A DNA stretch of 64,000 nucleotides from Arenibacter troitsensis (GTDB lineage Bacteria > Bacteroidota > Bacteroidia > Flavobacteriales > Flavobacteriaceae), in NCBI RefSeq assembly GCF_900177645.1, contig NZ_FXAO01000007.1, forward strand, positions 62,001-126,000, read 5' to 3'. Made by a program: the position numbers and the translations under genes. Within the stretch, counting starts at the first letter, position 1. The number at the start of each line of letters is the position of its first letter. The notes below the pieces were generated by a model. That model was not told where the DNA came from and made no database searches. It worked only from the letters and a program-made list of their open reading frames with translations. Shown here one piece after another: positions 27,122 to 36,314 of this stretch.

Positions 27122-28198
27122 ATGCAAAAACCATTTTACGTCAAAGTTCTTTTAGTTGTTACACTTCTTCTGGGTATCAATGCTTTCGCACAGGAAAAGG
27201 ACCATTCGTCCAGCGAGGAAAAAGGAAGCCTAAAAACCGAAATCAAGGAATTTATTGGACATCACTTGTTGGATTCCCATGATTTTACCCTATTTACCAT
27301 AGATGAAGAAAATAATGAGCATGTTGGTTTTCCATTGCCGGTAATCATCTGGGATGACGGTCTAAAGGTGTTCTCGTCCTCCAAATTCCACCATGGGGAA
27401 TCCGTGGCCGAAGTGGATGGCAACTATTATGCCCTATATCATGGAAAAATAGTAAAAACGGATGCAGAAGGAACCATCAATTATGATGAAGATCATCATG
27501 CAACCAATGTAAAGCCATTGGATTTTTCCATTACAAAAAATGTCGTTTTTATATTTTTGGTGTCTGCCCTGATGTTGTTTTTGTTTGCCAGAATGGCCAA
27601 ATCATACAAAACCAGCGCATTGCCCAAGGGGATAGGACGTTTGTTGGAGCCTATTGTACTTTATATTCGTGATGATATAGCTATTCCAAACATAGGCGAG
27701 AAGCATTACAAGAAATACATGAGTTATTTGTTAACGGTCTTTTTCTTTATTTGGATCATTAACCTTTTGGGGCTTACTCCGTTAGGGGTGAATGTTACCA
27801 ACAATATTGCGGTAACCTTTGCTTTGGCTATCCTTACCTATTTGATCACTACGTTTACAGCAAATAAGAATTACTGGAAGCACATTTTTTGGATGCCGGA
27901 TGTACCTGTATTTATGAAGATTGTTTTGGCGCCGATAGAGCTTTTGGGAACCTTTATTAAGCCTTTTTCCCTAATGATTCGTTTGTACGCAAACATTACG
28001 GCTGGTCACGTGGTATTGATGAGTATTTTGGGAATGATGTTTATCTTCAAAAACTGGATAGGAAGTCCATTGTCATTTGGTTTGGCATTTGCGCTTTCTT
28101 TACTGGAATTGTTGGTGGCGGCTTTACAGGCTTATATTTTTACGATGTTGTCCGCGCTATATTTCGGTTCGGCCGTTGAGGAGCATCACGATCACTAA
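27122..28198 (+). CDS. atpB: F1Fo ATP synthase subunit a
   Basis: Proton-channel subunit of Fo. The 358 residues include an N-terminal signal-like segment ending NAFAQ and a His/Glu/Asp-rich extracytoplasmic extension (to about 140), a feature common in Bacteroidota a-subunits. The membrane core follows with about five or six helices; the essential stator Arg is in the LMIRLYANITAGH block at about 284-296. The C-terminus ends with EEHHDH. The ATG at 27122 is chosen because it gives the signal-like start and lies downstream of the -7 box. Confidence 0.96.
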   Translation: MQKPFYVKVLLVVTLLLGINAFAQEKDHSSSEEKGSLKTEIKEFIGHHLLDSHDFTLFTIDEENNEHVGFPLPVIIWDDGLKVFSSSKFHHGESVAEVDGNYYALYHGKIVKTDAEGTINYDEDHHATNVKPLDFSITKNVVFIFLVSALMLFLFARMAKSYKTSALPKGIGRLLEPIVLYIRDDIAIPNIGEKHYKKYMSYLLTVFFFIWIINLLGLTPLGVNVTNNIAVTFALAILTYLITTFTANKNYWKHIFWMPDVPVFMKIVLAPIELLGTFIKPFSLMIRLYANITAGHVVLMSILGMMFIFKNWIGSPLSFGLAFALSLLELLVAALQAYIFTMLSALYFGSAVEEHHDH

Positions 28199-28229
28199 AT
28201 AGAATGTTTAATAATTAATTATATATATT

Positions 28230-28421
28230 ATGGAAATCCCAACTATTGTAGGAGCTGGTTTGATCGTTATCGGTGCAGGTTTAGGTATTGGTAAAATTGG
28301 TGGATCTGCTATGGATGCCATCGCTCGTCAGCCAGAGGCTTCAGGTAAGATTCAAACAGCAATGTTGATTGCTGCGGCTCTTATTGAAGGTATTGGTTTT
28401 GCTGCGCTTTTCGCATCTTAA
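28230..28421 (+). CDS. atpE: F1Fo ATP synthase subunit c
   Basis: The 63-residue hairpin that forms the rotor ring. Helix 1 is glycine-rich (GAGLGIGKIGG), the polar loop contains the conserved ARQPE, and the proton-binding carboxylate is Glu53 in helix 2 (LIEGIGF). The helix-1 position that carries Gln in Na+-type c subunits is Ile20 here, and Glu53 is followed by Gly rather than Ser/Thr, so H+ coupling is the better reading. A strong hairpin follows the gene. Confidence 0.97.
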   Translation: MEIPTIVGAGLIVIGAGLGIGKIGGSAMDAIARQPEASGKIQTAMLIAAALIEGIGFAALFAS

Positions 28422-28437
28422 TCAAACACAACAAAGC

Positions 28438-28466
28438 AACAGCTATAACGGTTGGTTATAGCTGTT
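28438..28466 (+). promoter_or_regulatory. intercistronic hairpin between atpE and atpF
   Basis: A perfect 12-bp stem (AACAGCTATAAC / GTTATAGCTGTT) with a 5-nt loop, then CTTTT. The weak T tail suggests partial termination or 3'-end protection that would favour extra atpE message, as the c ring needs about ten or more copies. Confidence 0.7.
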
Positions 28467-28511
28467 CTTTTACAATTAAAAATTAAACGTTTACATTTCA
28501 TATATTAGGAC

Positions 28512-29012
28512 ATGGAAAAATTAATAGAGCAGTTTTCATTTGGATTGTTTTTTTGGCAATTGTTATTGTTTATAGCAGTGCTTCTCTTGTTGCGTAAGTT
28601 TGCGTGGAAACCAATTCTTGATGCCGTTGAGGATCGTGAATCGGGAATTAAGGATGCCTTGGCTGCTGCGGAGAATGCCAAAAAAGAAATGCAGAATGTT
28701 ACTGCCGATAGCGAAAGACTTTTGCAAGAGGCAAGGGTAGAGCGTGAGGCTATGATCAAAGAGGCCCGGGAGATGAAAGAGAAAATAGTTGCCGATGCTA
28801 AGGATTTGGCACAGGCAGAGGCCGATAAAATGATCAAGCAGGCTCAAGTTGCTATTGAAAGTGAAAAGAAAGCTGCGGTTGCCGATATAAAGAACGAAGT
28901 GGCTACCCTATCTTTGGAGATTGCGGAAAAAGTAATTAAAGGACAGTTTTCCGATAAGGCCAAACAAATGAAGTTGGTCGAGGACATGATCGGGGATATC
29001 AAGCTAAATTAG
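28512..29012 (+). CDS. atpF: F1Fo ATP synthase subunit b
   Basis: Peripheral-stalk subunit of 166 residues: one N-terminal transmembrane helix (about 8-27) followed by a long charged helix rich in Ala, Glu and Lys, the coiled-coil dimer that reaches to F1. The KFAWKPI motif after the membrane helix is typical. It follows the atpE hairpin and precedes atpH by 10 bp. Confidence 0.95.
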   Translation: MEKLIEQFSFGLFFWQLLLFIAVLLLLRKFAWKPILDAVEDRESGIKDALAAAENAKKEMQNVTADSERLLQEARVEREAMIKEAREMKEKIVADAKDLAQAEADKMIKQAQVAIESEKKAAVADIKNEVATLSLEIAEKVIKGQFSDKAKQMKLVEDMIGDIKLN

Positions 29013-29022
29013 GAACTGGAAT

Positions 29023-29562
29023 ATGAACGAAGCTAGAGCAGCCGTACGTTACGCAAAAGCAATATTGGATCTGGGGGTAGAGAACAAGGCTATCGATCAG
29101 GTGGAGAAGGATTTTCGGAAAATAGTGGCTACTATTTCCGACAGCCCTGAACTTAAGGAGATGTTGGAGAGCCCCGTTTTAAAAGGCGAAGTAAAAAAGA
29201 AGGCATTGTCCGAAATTTTCTCCGGGAGCCATGCTGTTACAGAGGGACTTATTTCCACCTTGGTGGATAATAAGCGAATTTCAATTCTGAACGATGTTGC
29301 CGAGAAGTTCATTATTCTAAATGAAGCTCGTAAGGGTCAAGGTGTTGCTATGGTAACCACTGCGGTTCCACTGAGCGCCGATCTTGAGAAAAAGATATTG
29401 AGCAAGGTAGTTGAACTAACCGGTAATGAATCCACTATAGAGAACAAGGTGGATGAGAGCATTATAGGAGGGTTTATTTTGCGTGTTGGGGATTTGCAGT
29501 ACGATGCAAGCATCGCCAACAAATTGAGTAATTTGAAAAGAGAGTTTACAAATAGTCTATAA
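29023..29562 (+). CDS. atpH: F1Fo ATP synthase subunit delta
   Basis: Links the peripheral stalk to the alpha subunits. The 179 residues start with RAAVRYAKAILDL and carry the C-terminal signature IIGGFILRVGD, both characteristic of the delta/OSCP family. The length is typical. It lies 10 bp after atpF and 58 bp before atpA in the same operon. Confidence 0.95.
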   Translation: MNEARAAVRYAKAILDLGVENKAIDQVEKDFRKIVATISDSPELKEMLESPVLKGEVKKKALSEIFSGSHAVTEGLISTLVDNKRISILNDVAEKFIILNEARKGQGVAMVTTAVPLSADLEKKILSKVVELTGNESTIENKVDESIIGGFILRVGDLQYDASIANKLSNLKREFTNSL

Positions 29563-29620
29563 ATAATTTTTTTGGACGACGTTGGGTTTCAATGTGGTCC
29601 TAATCTTATATCTATAACAA

Positions 29621-31195
29621 ATGGCAGGAGTAAAAGCCGCTGAAGTATCAGCAATATTAAAGAAACAGTTATCGGGGTTTGAAGCATCGGCTTCATTAAA
29701 CGAGGTAGGTACCGTTCTACAAGTAGGTGATGGTATCGCTAGGGTTTATGGATTGTCTAATGTCCAATACGGAGAATTAGTGGAATTTGAAGGTGGACTT
29801 CAAGGGATCGTTCTTAACTTGGAAGAAGATAACGTTGGTGTGGTATTGTTGAGCCCATCCAGAAATGTAAAGGAAGGATCTGTTGTAAAGCGTACCCAGA
29901 CCATTGCCTCCATTAAGGTAGGGGAAGGTATTGTAGGACGTGTTGTAGATACATTGGGGGCTCCAATAGATGGTAAGGGACCTATAACAGGTGATTTATA
30001 TGAATTGCCGTTGGAGCGTAAAGCTCCTGGGGTTGTTTTCCGTCAGCCGGTAAACGAGCCATTACAAACGGGTATCAAGGCTATTGATGCCATGATTCCG
30101 GTTGGTAGGGGTCAGCGTGAGTTGGTTATTGGTGACCGTCAGACTGGTAAGACTACCGTTTGTGTGGATACCATTTTGAATCAAAAGGAATTCTATGATG
30201 CAGGCGAGCCTGTATATTGTATATATGTTGCTATTGGCCAAAAGGCCTCTACGGTTGCAAACATTGCAAAAACCTTGGAAGATGCCGGAGCCTTGGCTTA
30301 TACTACCATAGTTGCTGCAAATGCTTCCGACCCTGCTTCCATGCAGGTATATGCACCATTTGCCGGAGCCGCAATTGGTGAATATTTTAGGGATACAGGT
30401 AGACCAGCTTTGATTATCTATGATGATTTGTCAAAACAAGCAGTTGCCTATCGTGAGATTTCATTATTGTTAAGACGCCCACCGGGACGTGAGGCGTATC
30501 CTGGGGATGTATTTTACCTTCACTCCAGATTATTGGAGCGTGCTGCAAAGGTAATTGCCGATGATACCATTGCTAAGAATATGAACGATTTGCCAGAGGT
30601 TTTAAAACCAATGGTAAAAGGAGGAGGATCCTTAACTGCCTTGCCAATTATTGAGACCCAGGCGGGTGACGTATCTGCATATATTCCTACCAACGTAATT
30701 TCTATTACTGATGGGCAGATCTTCTTAACCCAGGATCTTTTCAACCAAGGGGTTCGTCCAGCGATCAACGTAGGTATTTCAGTATCGCGTGTTGGGGGTA
30801 ATGCCCAGATAAAATCAATGAAAAAAGTAGCAGGTACCTTAAAATTGGACCAGGCACAATTCCGTGAATTGGAAGCTTTTGCAAAGTTCGGTTCGGATTT
30901 GGATGCAGCTACTTTGAATGTTATTGAAAAAGGGCGTAGAAACGTTGAAATTCTTAAACAGGCACAGAACGATCCATTTACTGTAGAAGATCAGGTAGCT
31001 ATTATTTATGCAGGTTCCAAGAACTTGTTGAGCAAGGTTCCTGTAGAGAAAGTAAAGGAGTTTGAAAGGGACTATATTGAGTTCTTGAATGCCAAGCACA
31101 GAGACGTTTTGGATCAGCTTAAGGCAGGCAAGTTAACTGATGAGGTTATAGATGTTTTGAGCTCGGTAGCCAAAGATCTATCCGCCAAATATTAA
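29621..31195 (+). CDS. atpA: F1 ATP synthase subunit alpha
   Basis: Non-catalytic nucleotide-binding subunit of F1, 524 residues. P-loop GDRQTGKT at about residues 175-182, the conserved IYDDLSKQA block near 267, and the alpha/beta signature [14 protein letters not shown] at about 383-396. The length is slightly above the E. coli protein, normal for Bacteroidota. A long inverted repeat separates it from atpG. The catalytic beta subunit (atpD) is not in this window. Confidence 0.98.
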   Translation: MAGVKAAEVSAILKKQLSGFEASASLNEVGTVLQVGDGIARVYGLSNVQYGELVEFEGGLQGIVLNLEEDNVGVVLLSPSRNVKEGSVVKRTQTIASIKVGEGIVGRVVDTLGAPIDGKGPITGDLYELPLERKAPGVVFRQPVNEPLQTGIKAIDAMIPVGRGQRELVIGDRQTGKTTVCVDTILNQKEFYDAGEPVYCIYVAIGQKASTVANIAKTLEDAGALAYTTIVAANASDPASMQVYAPFAGAAIGEYFRDTGRPALIIYDDLSKQAVAYREISLLLRRPPGREAYPGDVFYLHSRLLERAAKVIADDTIAKNMNDLPEVLKPMVKGGGSLTALPIIETQAGDVSAYIPTNVISITDGQIFLTQDLFNQGVRPAINVGISVSRVGGNAQIKSMKKVAGTLKLDQAQFRELEAFAKFGSDLDAATLNVIEKGRRNVEILKQAQNDPFTVEDQVAIIYAGSKNLLSKVPVEKVKEFERDYIEFLNAKHRDVLDQLKAGKLTDEVIDVLSSVAKDLSAKY

Positions 31196-31203
31196 TACAG
31201 TAG

Positions 31204-31244
31204 TTTTTCTGTCCTATTCCTGGTCCAGGAATAGGACAGAAAAA
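31204..31244. promoter_or_regulatory. long inverted repeat between atpA and atpG
   Basis: TTTTTCTGTCCTATTCCTGG is followed by its near-perfect complement with only 1 nt between the arms, about 18-20 bp per arm. It can form a strong hairpin in RNA from either strand. There is no separate T run, so processing or partial termination is as likely as full termination. Confidence 0.7.
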
Positions 31245-31303
31245 ATTGAATAAATAAATGTCTAACACAGTATTCCTCTCCTAGGGGAGCTTAAGTGGAG
31301 CCT

Positions 31304-32164
31304 ATGGCCAATTTAAAAGAAATACGTAATAGAATTGCTTCGGTATCTTCAACGATGCAGATAACCAGTGCCATGAAAATGGTATCTGCCGCTAAGTTGA
31401 AGAAGGCTCAGGATGCCATTACCGCAATGCGTCCATATTCCGATAAATTGTCGGAGCTTTTGCAAAGCCTTAGTGCTAGTTTGGATGCGGATTCCGGAAG
31501 CAAGTTTGCCGATAATCGTGAAGTAAAAAAGGTTTTGATTGTTGCCATAACCTCAAATCGGGGTTTGTGTGGTGCCTTCAATACGAACATCATAAAGCAA
31601 AGTACACTTTTGGCAAAGGAAACCTATGCTGGCAAACAGGTAGATTTTGTTGCTATTGGTAAAAAAGCTAATGATATTTTAAAGAAAAAGAATAAGGTTA
31701 TTGCAAACCATAGTGCGGTATATGATGATTTATCTTTTGATAATGTAGCAGCCATTGCAGAGGAATTGATGGATCTGTTTACCACAGGGGCATACGACAA
31801 AATTGAGATAGTTTATAACAAATTCAAGAATGCCGCTACCCAAATAGTGATGACAGAACAGTTTTTGCCAATTGTTCCTATAGAGGAGGAGGCCAATTCG
31901 GCGGCTGATTATATTTTTGAACCTTCCAAGGCCGAGATTGTGGAACAATTGATCCCTAAATCATTAAAAACCCAGTTGTACAAAGGGGTGCGTGATTCGT
32001 TTGCCAGTGAACATGGTGCACGTATGACTGCAATGCACAAGGCCACGGACAATGCAACTGAGTTGAGAAATCAATTGAAACTTACTTATAACAAAGCAAG
32101 ACAAGCTGCCATCACCGGTGAGATTTTAGAAATTGTTGGTGGAGCGGAGGCTTTAAACAATTAA
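31304..32164 (+). CDS. atpG: F1 ATP synthase subunit gamma
   Basis: Central-shaft subunit, 286 residues. The N-terminal coiled helix MANLKEIRNRIASV and the AMKMVSAAKLKKAQ block are typical, as is the C-terminal helix with RNQLKLTYNKARQAAIT. The ATG at 31304 is preferred to a GTG three codons earlier. The last codons (EALNN, stop) lie inside a 103-bp tandem repeat whose later copies again contain SEALNN and AEALNN followed by a stop. Confidence 0.96.
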   Translation: MANLKEIRNRIASVSSTMQITSAMKMVSAAKLKKAQDAITAMRPYSDKLSELLQSLSASLDADSGSKFADNREVKKVLIVAITSNRGLCGAFNTNIIKQSTLLAKETYAGKQVDFVAIGKKANDILKKKNKVIANHSAVYDDLSFDNVAAIAEELMDLFTTGAYDKIEIVYNKFKNAATQIVMTEQFLPIVPIEEEANSAADYIFEPSKAEIVEQLIPKSLKTQLYKGVRDSFASEHGARMTAMHKATDNATELRNQLKLTYNKARQAAITGEILEIVGGAEALNN

Positions 32165-32372
32165 AAAACCGGTAGGTTTTTAAATTTGTCTGCTGCGAAG
32201 TGGACAACAATTAGGCGCAGCGATAGCGGAGCCAAATTTGAACAAATCGGAGGCTTTAAACAATTAAAAAACCGGTAGGTTTTTAAATTTGTCTGCTGCG
32301 AAGTGGACAACAATTAGGCGCAGCGATAGCGGAGCCAAATTTGAACTAAGCGGAAGCTTTGAACAACTAAAT
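32145..32372 (+). repeat. 103-bp tandem repeat that includes the 3' end of atpG
   Basis: Copy 1 is 32145-32247, copy 2 is 32248-32350 (two mismatches in 103 bases by eye), and a diverged partial third copy of about 22 bp begins at 32351. Each full unit contains the atpG terminal codons, a terminator-like hairpin (AAAAACC GGTA GGTTTTT), and an imperfect inverted repeat bounded by AAATTTG / CAAATTT with an inner GCTGCG / CGCAGC. Confidence 0.92.
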
Positions 32373-32415
32373 ATTATTATTGGTCTTATCATTATTGATA
32401 GGTTTCAAAATATTT

Positions 32416-32440
32416 AACCCCACATTATTGTGGGGTTTTT
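32416..32440 (+). terminator. rho-independent terminator of the atp operon
   Basis: A perfect 9-bp stem AACCCCACA / TGTGGGGTT with a TTAT loop and a T tail. Confidence 0.92.
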
Positions 32441-32455
32441 ATGTTTATGGAGTTA

Positions 32456-32485
32456 TTTGTCGCATAAGCTAATTTACTAACTTTG
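32456..32485 (+). promoter_or_regulatory. promoter of the flippase/dut unit
   Basis: TTTG at 32456-32459, an 18-nt spacer, then TAACTTTG at 32478-32485. Both halves of the Bacteroidota promoter are present. Confidence 0.65.
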
Positions 32486-32532
32486 CCCGCATCGATTAAA
32501 TGCCTAATTTTAAAGCTAATTCATAGATTTCT

Positions 32533-33996
32533 TTGAATCCACTTAAAAAACTATTTAAACAGACGTTTATCTATGGCTTAGCTACGGTCTTGCCCCGGAT
32601 GCTATCGTTTCTTTTAACGCCTTTATATGTCACTGTCCTACCCACGGATGGATATGGGGAGGTTTCCATTATTTTTGCCTGGTTTGCTATTTTTAATGTG
32701 TTACTGGCATATGGCATGGAAACGGCCTTTTTTCGCTATTACAACGATACATCCCTTAATAAGAAAACAGTTGTTACCACTTCCTTGATTTCCATTGGAG
32801 TTTCTTCCTTTATTTTCATGCTCCTAGCTTTTATATTCAAAGGGGCTATTTCATCAATAAGTGATATAGACCCACAGTTTATTACATATGCCATATTGAT
32901 TCTTGTTTTGGATGCTTTGGTAATCATTCCATTTTCCTGGCTTAGGGCCAATGAAAAACCGATGCGCTATGCACTGGTCAAGATTGCCAATGTGGTAATC
33001 AACTTAGGGTTGAATTGTTTTTTCTTATTGATTCTTCCAATTCTGGCGGAAAGCAATCCTAATGCCTTTTTAAGCGGCCTATACAAGCCTAACTTTGAAA
33101 TCTCCTACATATTCATCTCAATGTTGATTGCAAGTGGCATAACCCTTCTTTTAATGTTGCGACTCTATTTAAGAAGGCCTTACGTATTCGATAGGTTTAT
33201 ATGGACCAACATGATGAAATACGCTGCTCCTGTTCTAGTAGCTGGTATTGCATTTACCATCAATGAGGTGTTTGATCGGATTATGTTGGATTGGCTCTTA
33301 CCAAATGACATTGCCGAGAGTGAGATTGGTAAATATTCTGCCTGCTACAAGCTTACCTTGTTCATGACGCTATTTGCCACGGCATTTAGGATGGGTATAG
33401 AGCCCTTTTTCTTTAGTCATTCCAAAAGTGATAACCCGCAAAGGGCCTATGCACAGATTACAAATTATTTTGTAATTCTAGGAAGCGTTATTTTACTATC
33501 CGTTGTGGTCTATGCAGATGTCCTTAAGCTTTTTATTGTTCCCAATTCAGATTATTGGGAGGCCATGGCTGTAGTGCCGATTATTATTTTGGCCAGCTTT
33601 TGTTTGGGAATCTATCACAATCTTTCGGTATGGTATAAGGTAACAGACCGTACAAAATTTGGGGCCTATATCTCCCTTATCGGTGCAGTGCTGACCATAA
33701 TTATCAATTTTGCATTTATTCCCTATTTTGGATATGTAGCCTCTGCAGTAGCTACTTTGGTAGCCTATGCCTCTATGGTAATACTTTCTTTCTTTTTTGG
33801 CAGAATGTATTATCCAATACCATACAACCACAGAAAGATAATTTTTTACCTAGTGGTTTCCATCTCATTTTCCATGCTATCTTTTTACGTTTTCAATCGT
33901 AATTTGATTATTGGCAGTATATTATTCATTATATTTTTGGGCATGGTATATAGGCTTGAAAGTGATAAATTAAAACAAATATTTCTAAGAAAATGA
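32533..33996 (+). CDS. polysaccharide flippase (Wzx/MurJ-like MOP superfamily)
   Basis: A 487-residue integral membrane protein with about fourteen hydrophobic segments. The opening [19 protein letters not shown] is characteristic of the oligosaccharide flippase branch of the MOP superfamily. It would move lipid-linked sugars across the inner membrane. The start codon is TTG at 32533: an in-frame TAG lies 9 bp upstream and the first ATG would cut off the first 22 residues. It overlaps dut by 4 bp (ATGA). Confidence 0.85.
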   Translation: MNPLKKLFKQTFIYGLATVLPRMLSFLLTPLYVTVLPTDGYGEVSIIFAWFAIFNVLLAYGMETAFFRYYNDTSLNKKTVVTTSLISIGVSSFIFMLLAFIFKGAISSISDIDPQFITYAILILVLDALVIIPFSWLRANEKPMRYALVKIANVVINLGLNCFFLLILPILAESNPNAFLSGLYKPNFEISYIFISMLIASGITLLLMLRLYLRRPYVFDRFIWTNMMKYAAPVLVAGIAFTINEVFDRIMLDWLLPNDIAESEIGKYSACYKLTLFMTLFATAFRMGIEPFFFSHSKSDNPQRAYAQITNYFVILGSVILLSVVVYADVLKLFIVPNSDYWEAMAVVPIIILASFCLGIYHNLSVWYKVTDRTKFGAYISLIGAVLTIIINFAFIPYFGYVASAVATLVAYASMVILSFFFGRMYYPIPYNHRKIIFYLVVSISFSMLSFYVFNRNLIIGSILFIIFLGMVYRLESDKLKQIFLRK

Positions 33997-34427
33997 CTAT
34001 AAAAATCATCAATAAATCGGTCCATCCCTTACCTAACTACGAAACCTTGGCTTCTGCCGGAATGGATCTTAGGGCCAATCTTACAGAATCGGTTGTATTG
34101 CAACCCATGGAAAGAACTATTGTAAAGACTGGTTTATTCCTGGAGCTTCCAATAGGTTATGAGGCACAGGTTAGGCCACGTAGCGGGCTGGCGGCGAAAA
34201 AGGGAATTACTGTTTTAAATGCTCCTGGCACGGTTGATGCTGATTACAGAGGGGAAGTAGGGGTAATATTGATAAATCTTTCCACAGAGGCTTTCACCAT
34301 AGAAAATGGGGAGCGTATAGCCCAATTGGTCATTGCCAAACATGAAAGGGCGGAGTGGGACTTGGTAGAGCAGCTTTCCGAAACCTCGAGGGGTGAAGGT
34401 GGTTTTGGTAGTACAGGGCTAAAATAA
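33993..34427 (+). CDS. dut: dUTP diphosphatase
   Basis: Hydrolyses dUTP to dUMP and pyrophosphate, keeping uracil out of DNA. The 144 residues carry all five trimeric dUTPase motifs: AGMDLRA near 22, RPRSGLAAK near 60, the catalytic Asp in [10 protein letters not shown] near 82, GERIAQLV near 106, and the C-terminal GGFGSTG. It begins within the last codons of the flippase gene (4-bp overlap). Confidence 0.97.
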   Translation: MTIKIINKSVHPLPNYETLASAGMDLRANLTESVVLQPMERTIVKTGLFLELPIGYEAQVRPRSGLAAKKGITVLNAPGTVDADYRGEVGVILINLSTEAFTIENGERIAQLVIAKHERAEWDLVEQLSETSRGEGGFGSTGLK

Positions 34428-34590
34428 TTCCTAGGGACAAACCGGGTGGGCTCTGGCATTATCACTAATTTTACGATGGTTTTTTGCTTGTCAATTTGTT
34501 TTTGGGAAAGGATACTGTTGGAATAAAACTAATTTTGGTGCAATTCAATGTTGATTTTAGTCTGTTTTTCCTTAAGGTGAGATTTTTGAT

Positions 34591-35523
34591 ATGAGAAAAA
34601 GGGGATACATATTTATTTTTTCATTGGGGCTGGTTTTGATCCCTAGGCCCGGTTGTGCCCAAGAAAATGAAATTAAGGAAGAAGAGAGTGCCGAGGTCTT
34701 TTTAGAGGAATACACCGATGAGTTTCAGGAAAAATTCTTTGAAGCCTTAAAGCAAAAGGGGATTGAAAACTACGATAGGGCTATAAATCTTTTCTTGGAA
34801 TGCAAACGACTGGACCCTAACAATACTACATTGGACCATGAACTGGCCAAGGCCTATTTGGCTTCAAAACAAGTGGTATTGGCACAGCAATATGGTATTT
34901 CGGCCTTGAATGCCAGACCTGATAATTTTTGGGTATTGAAAACCTTGGTAGATATAATGCAAGGACAAGGCTTGGGCCTGGACGTAGTGAGGGATAAGAT
35001 ACCTTACACTAATGTACAACTCCAAGAAAATCTGGTTTTGATTTATTTTGGGCAGGAAAATTATGATAGCGCCTTAAAAATACTGAAAGGTATGAAGACC
35101 TCAACCTTTTCCAAGGAGCTAAGCTCAAGAATTAATAGCTCCATCAAGACAAGGGAAAATACTGAAATTAAGGAGGATACTATTATAGTAGAAGTGAAAA
35201 AGGAAAGCCCAATGGATAATTTTATATTCAGTATTTCTGATTATTTGGCAAAGGGCGACTATAAAAATGCCTCTTCCGTTAGTGAGGAGGCCTTAGAGAA
35301 TTTCCCGGCGCAACCTTATTTTTATTACGCATACGGACTTAGTTTAAATAAGGTGAAGAAATATAAGGAAGCTATAATGGCCTTGGAGTCCGGGTTGGAT
35401 TATATACTGGATGATATTGATCTTGCCAATAAGATATACAAAGAATTAGTGGATGCTAACAATGCTTTAGGAAATTCTTCCAAAGCAAATATGTATCTTA
35501 GTAAATTAAAATCCGGGTCGTAA
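34591..35523 (+). CDS. TPR-repeat periplasmic protein
   Basis: A 310-residue protein with a signal peptide (about 1-24, MRKRGYIFIFSLG then GCAQ) and helical TPR-like repeats at about 50-190 and 210-305. It lies 4 bp before the DUF4292 lipoprotein and in one unit with the EnvC-like protein, an arrangement I recall as conserved in flavobacteria. A role as scaffold for envelope assembly is inferred from context only. A -7-like TAATTTTG at 34530-34537 may start this unit. Confidence 0.75.
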   Translation: MRKRGYIFIFSLGLVLIPRPGCAQENEIKEEESAEVFLEEYTDEFQEKFFEALKQKGIENYDRAINLFLECKRLDPNNTTLDHELAKAYLASKQVVLAQQYGISALNARPDNFWVLKTLVDIMQGQGLGLDVVRDKIPYTNVQLQENLVLIYFGQENYDSALKILKGMKTSTFSKELSSRINSSIKTRENTEIKEDTIIVEVKKESPMDNFIFSISDYLAKGDYKNASSVSEEALENFPAQPYFYYAYGLSLNKVKKYKEAIMALESGLDYILDDIDLANKIYKELVDANNALGNSSKANMYLSKLKSGS

Positions 35524-35527
35524 ATCT

Positions 35528-36313
35528 ATGGTATACAGTTTTAAAAGACTTCAAAAATGGGCTCTACTTGGCATTTTTGTGGTATTGGTGTTTTCATGTA
35601 AGTCTACAAGCGTAATTAAAAGCGGTACTGTGGATGAAAATATGGCCGCAAAGGCGGTCATAAGAAATCACTATTACTCCCATTTCAATTTTAAAACCCT
35701 AAGTGGAAAAATGAGGATAGATTATTCTGACGGGGAGAGTACACAAAGCGTAAGTGTAAGTTTTAGGATGGAAAAGGACAAGGCCATTTGGCTAAGCGCG
35801 CCCTTGGGAATCGTAAAGGCCTACATTACTCCGGACAGGGTATCGTTTTATAATAAGTTGGATAATGAGTATTTTGACGGTAATTTCTCCTATTTGAGTC
35901 AATTATTGGGAACCGACCTTAATTTTCAAAAAGTACAAAACCTTCTTTTGGGAGAGCCCCTTTTCGATTTACGGGATGAAAAGTATACGGTGGAAATTGC
36001 CAACGACAACTATCAGTTAAAACCAAAAAAGGCCGGAGATCTATTTAAAACATTGTTTCAAATCGAGCCCTTGAATTATAAAATGGCTGCCCAACAATTG
36101 TCGCAAACATGGGAGAAACGATTGCTGGAAATCAATTATAAAAACTATCAAAAGGTCAATAAATGGATTTTGCCAGGAGAGATAGAAATATTGGCGGTAG
36201 ACGGGGACAATACCAATAATATTACGGTAGAGTTTAGGAATATGGAATTTAATAGAGCTTTGAATTTTCCATATAATATACCAAATGGTTTCAAAGAAAT
36301 AGTATTAAATTAA
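35528..36313 (+). CDS. DUF4292 family lipoprotein
   Basis: A 261-residue lipoprotein: hydrophobic segment at about 11-23 and the lipobox VFSC with Cys at 24. The rest is predicted beta-rich (e.g. LSGKMRIDYSDG), as in LolA/LolB-like folds, which is how DUF4292 proteins look to me; a lipoprotein-handling role is possible but unproven. It is tightly packed with the TPR gene upstream and the EnvC-like gene downstream (1 bp gap). Confidence 0.8.
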   Translation: MVYSFKRLQKWALLGIFVVLVFSCKSTSVIKSGTVDENMAAKAVIRNHYYSHFNFKTLSGKMRIDYSDGESTQSVSVSFRMEKDKAIWLSAPLGIVKAYITPDRVSFYNKLDNEYFDGNFSYLSQLLGTDLNFQKVQNLLLGEPLFDLRDEKYTVEIANDNYQLKPKKAGDLFKTLFQIEPLNYKMAAQQLSQTWEKRLLEINYKNYQKVNKWILPGEIEILAVDGDNTNNITVEFRNMEFNRALNFPYNIPNGFKEIVLN

Positions 36314-36314
36314 T

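Noticed and set aside
31258..31284. Eight-codon frame (MSNTVFLS) before atpG as a leader peptide
   Set aside because: Too short, no coupling signal, and its stop lies 19 nt before the atpG start; chance is likely.
32145..32372. 103-bp repeat taken as a CRISPR or a phage attachment site
   Set aside because: The units are directly contiguous and carry the atpG end; there are no spacers, integrase or cas genes.
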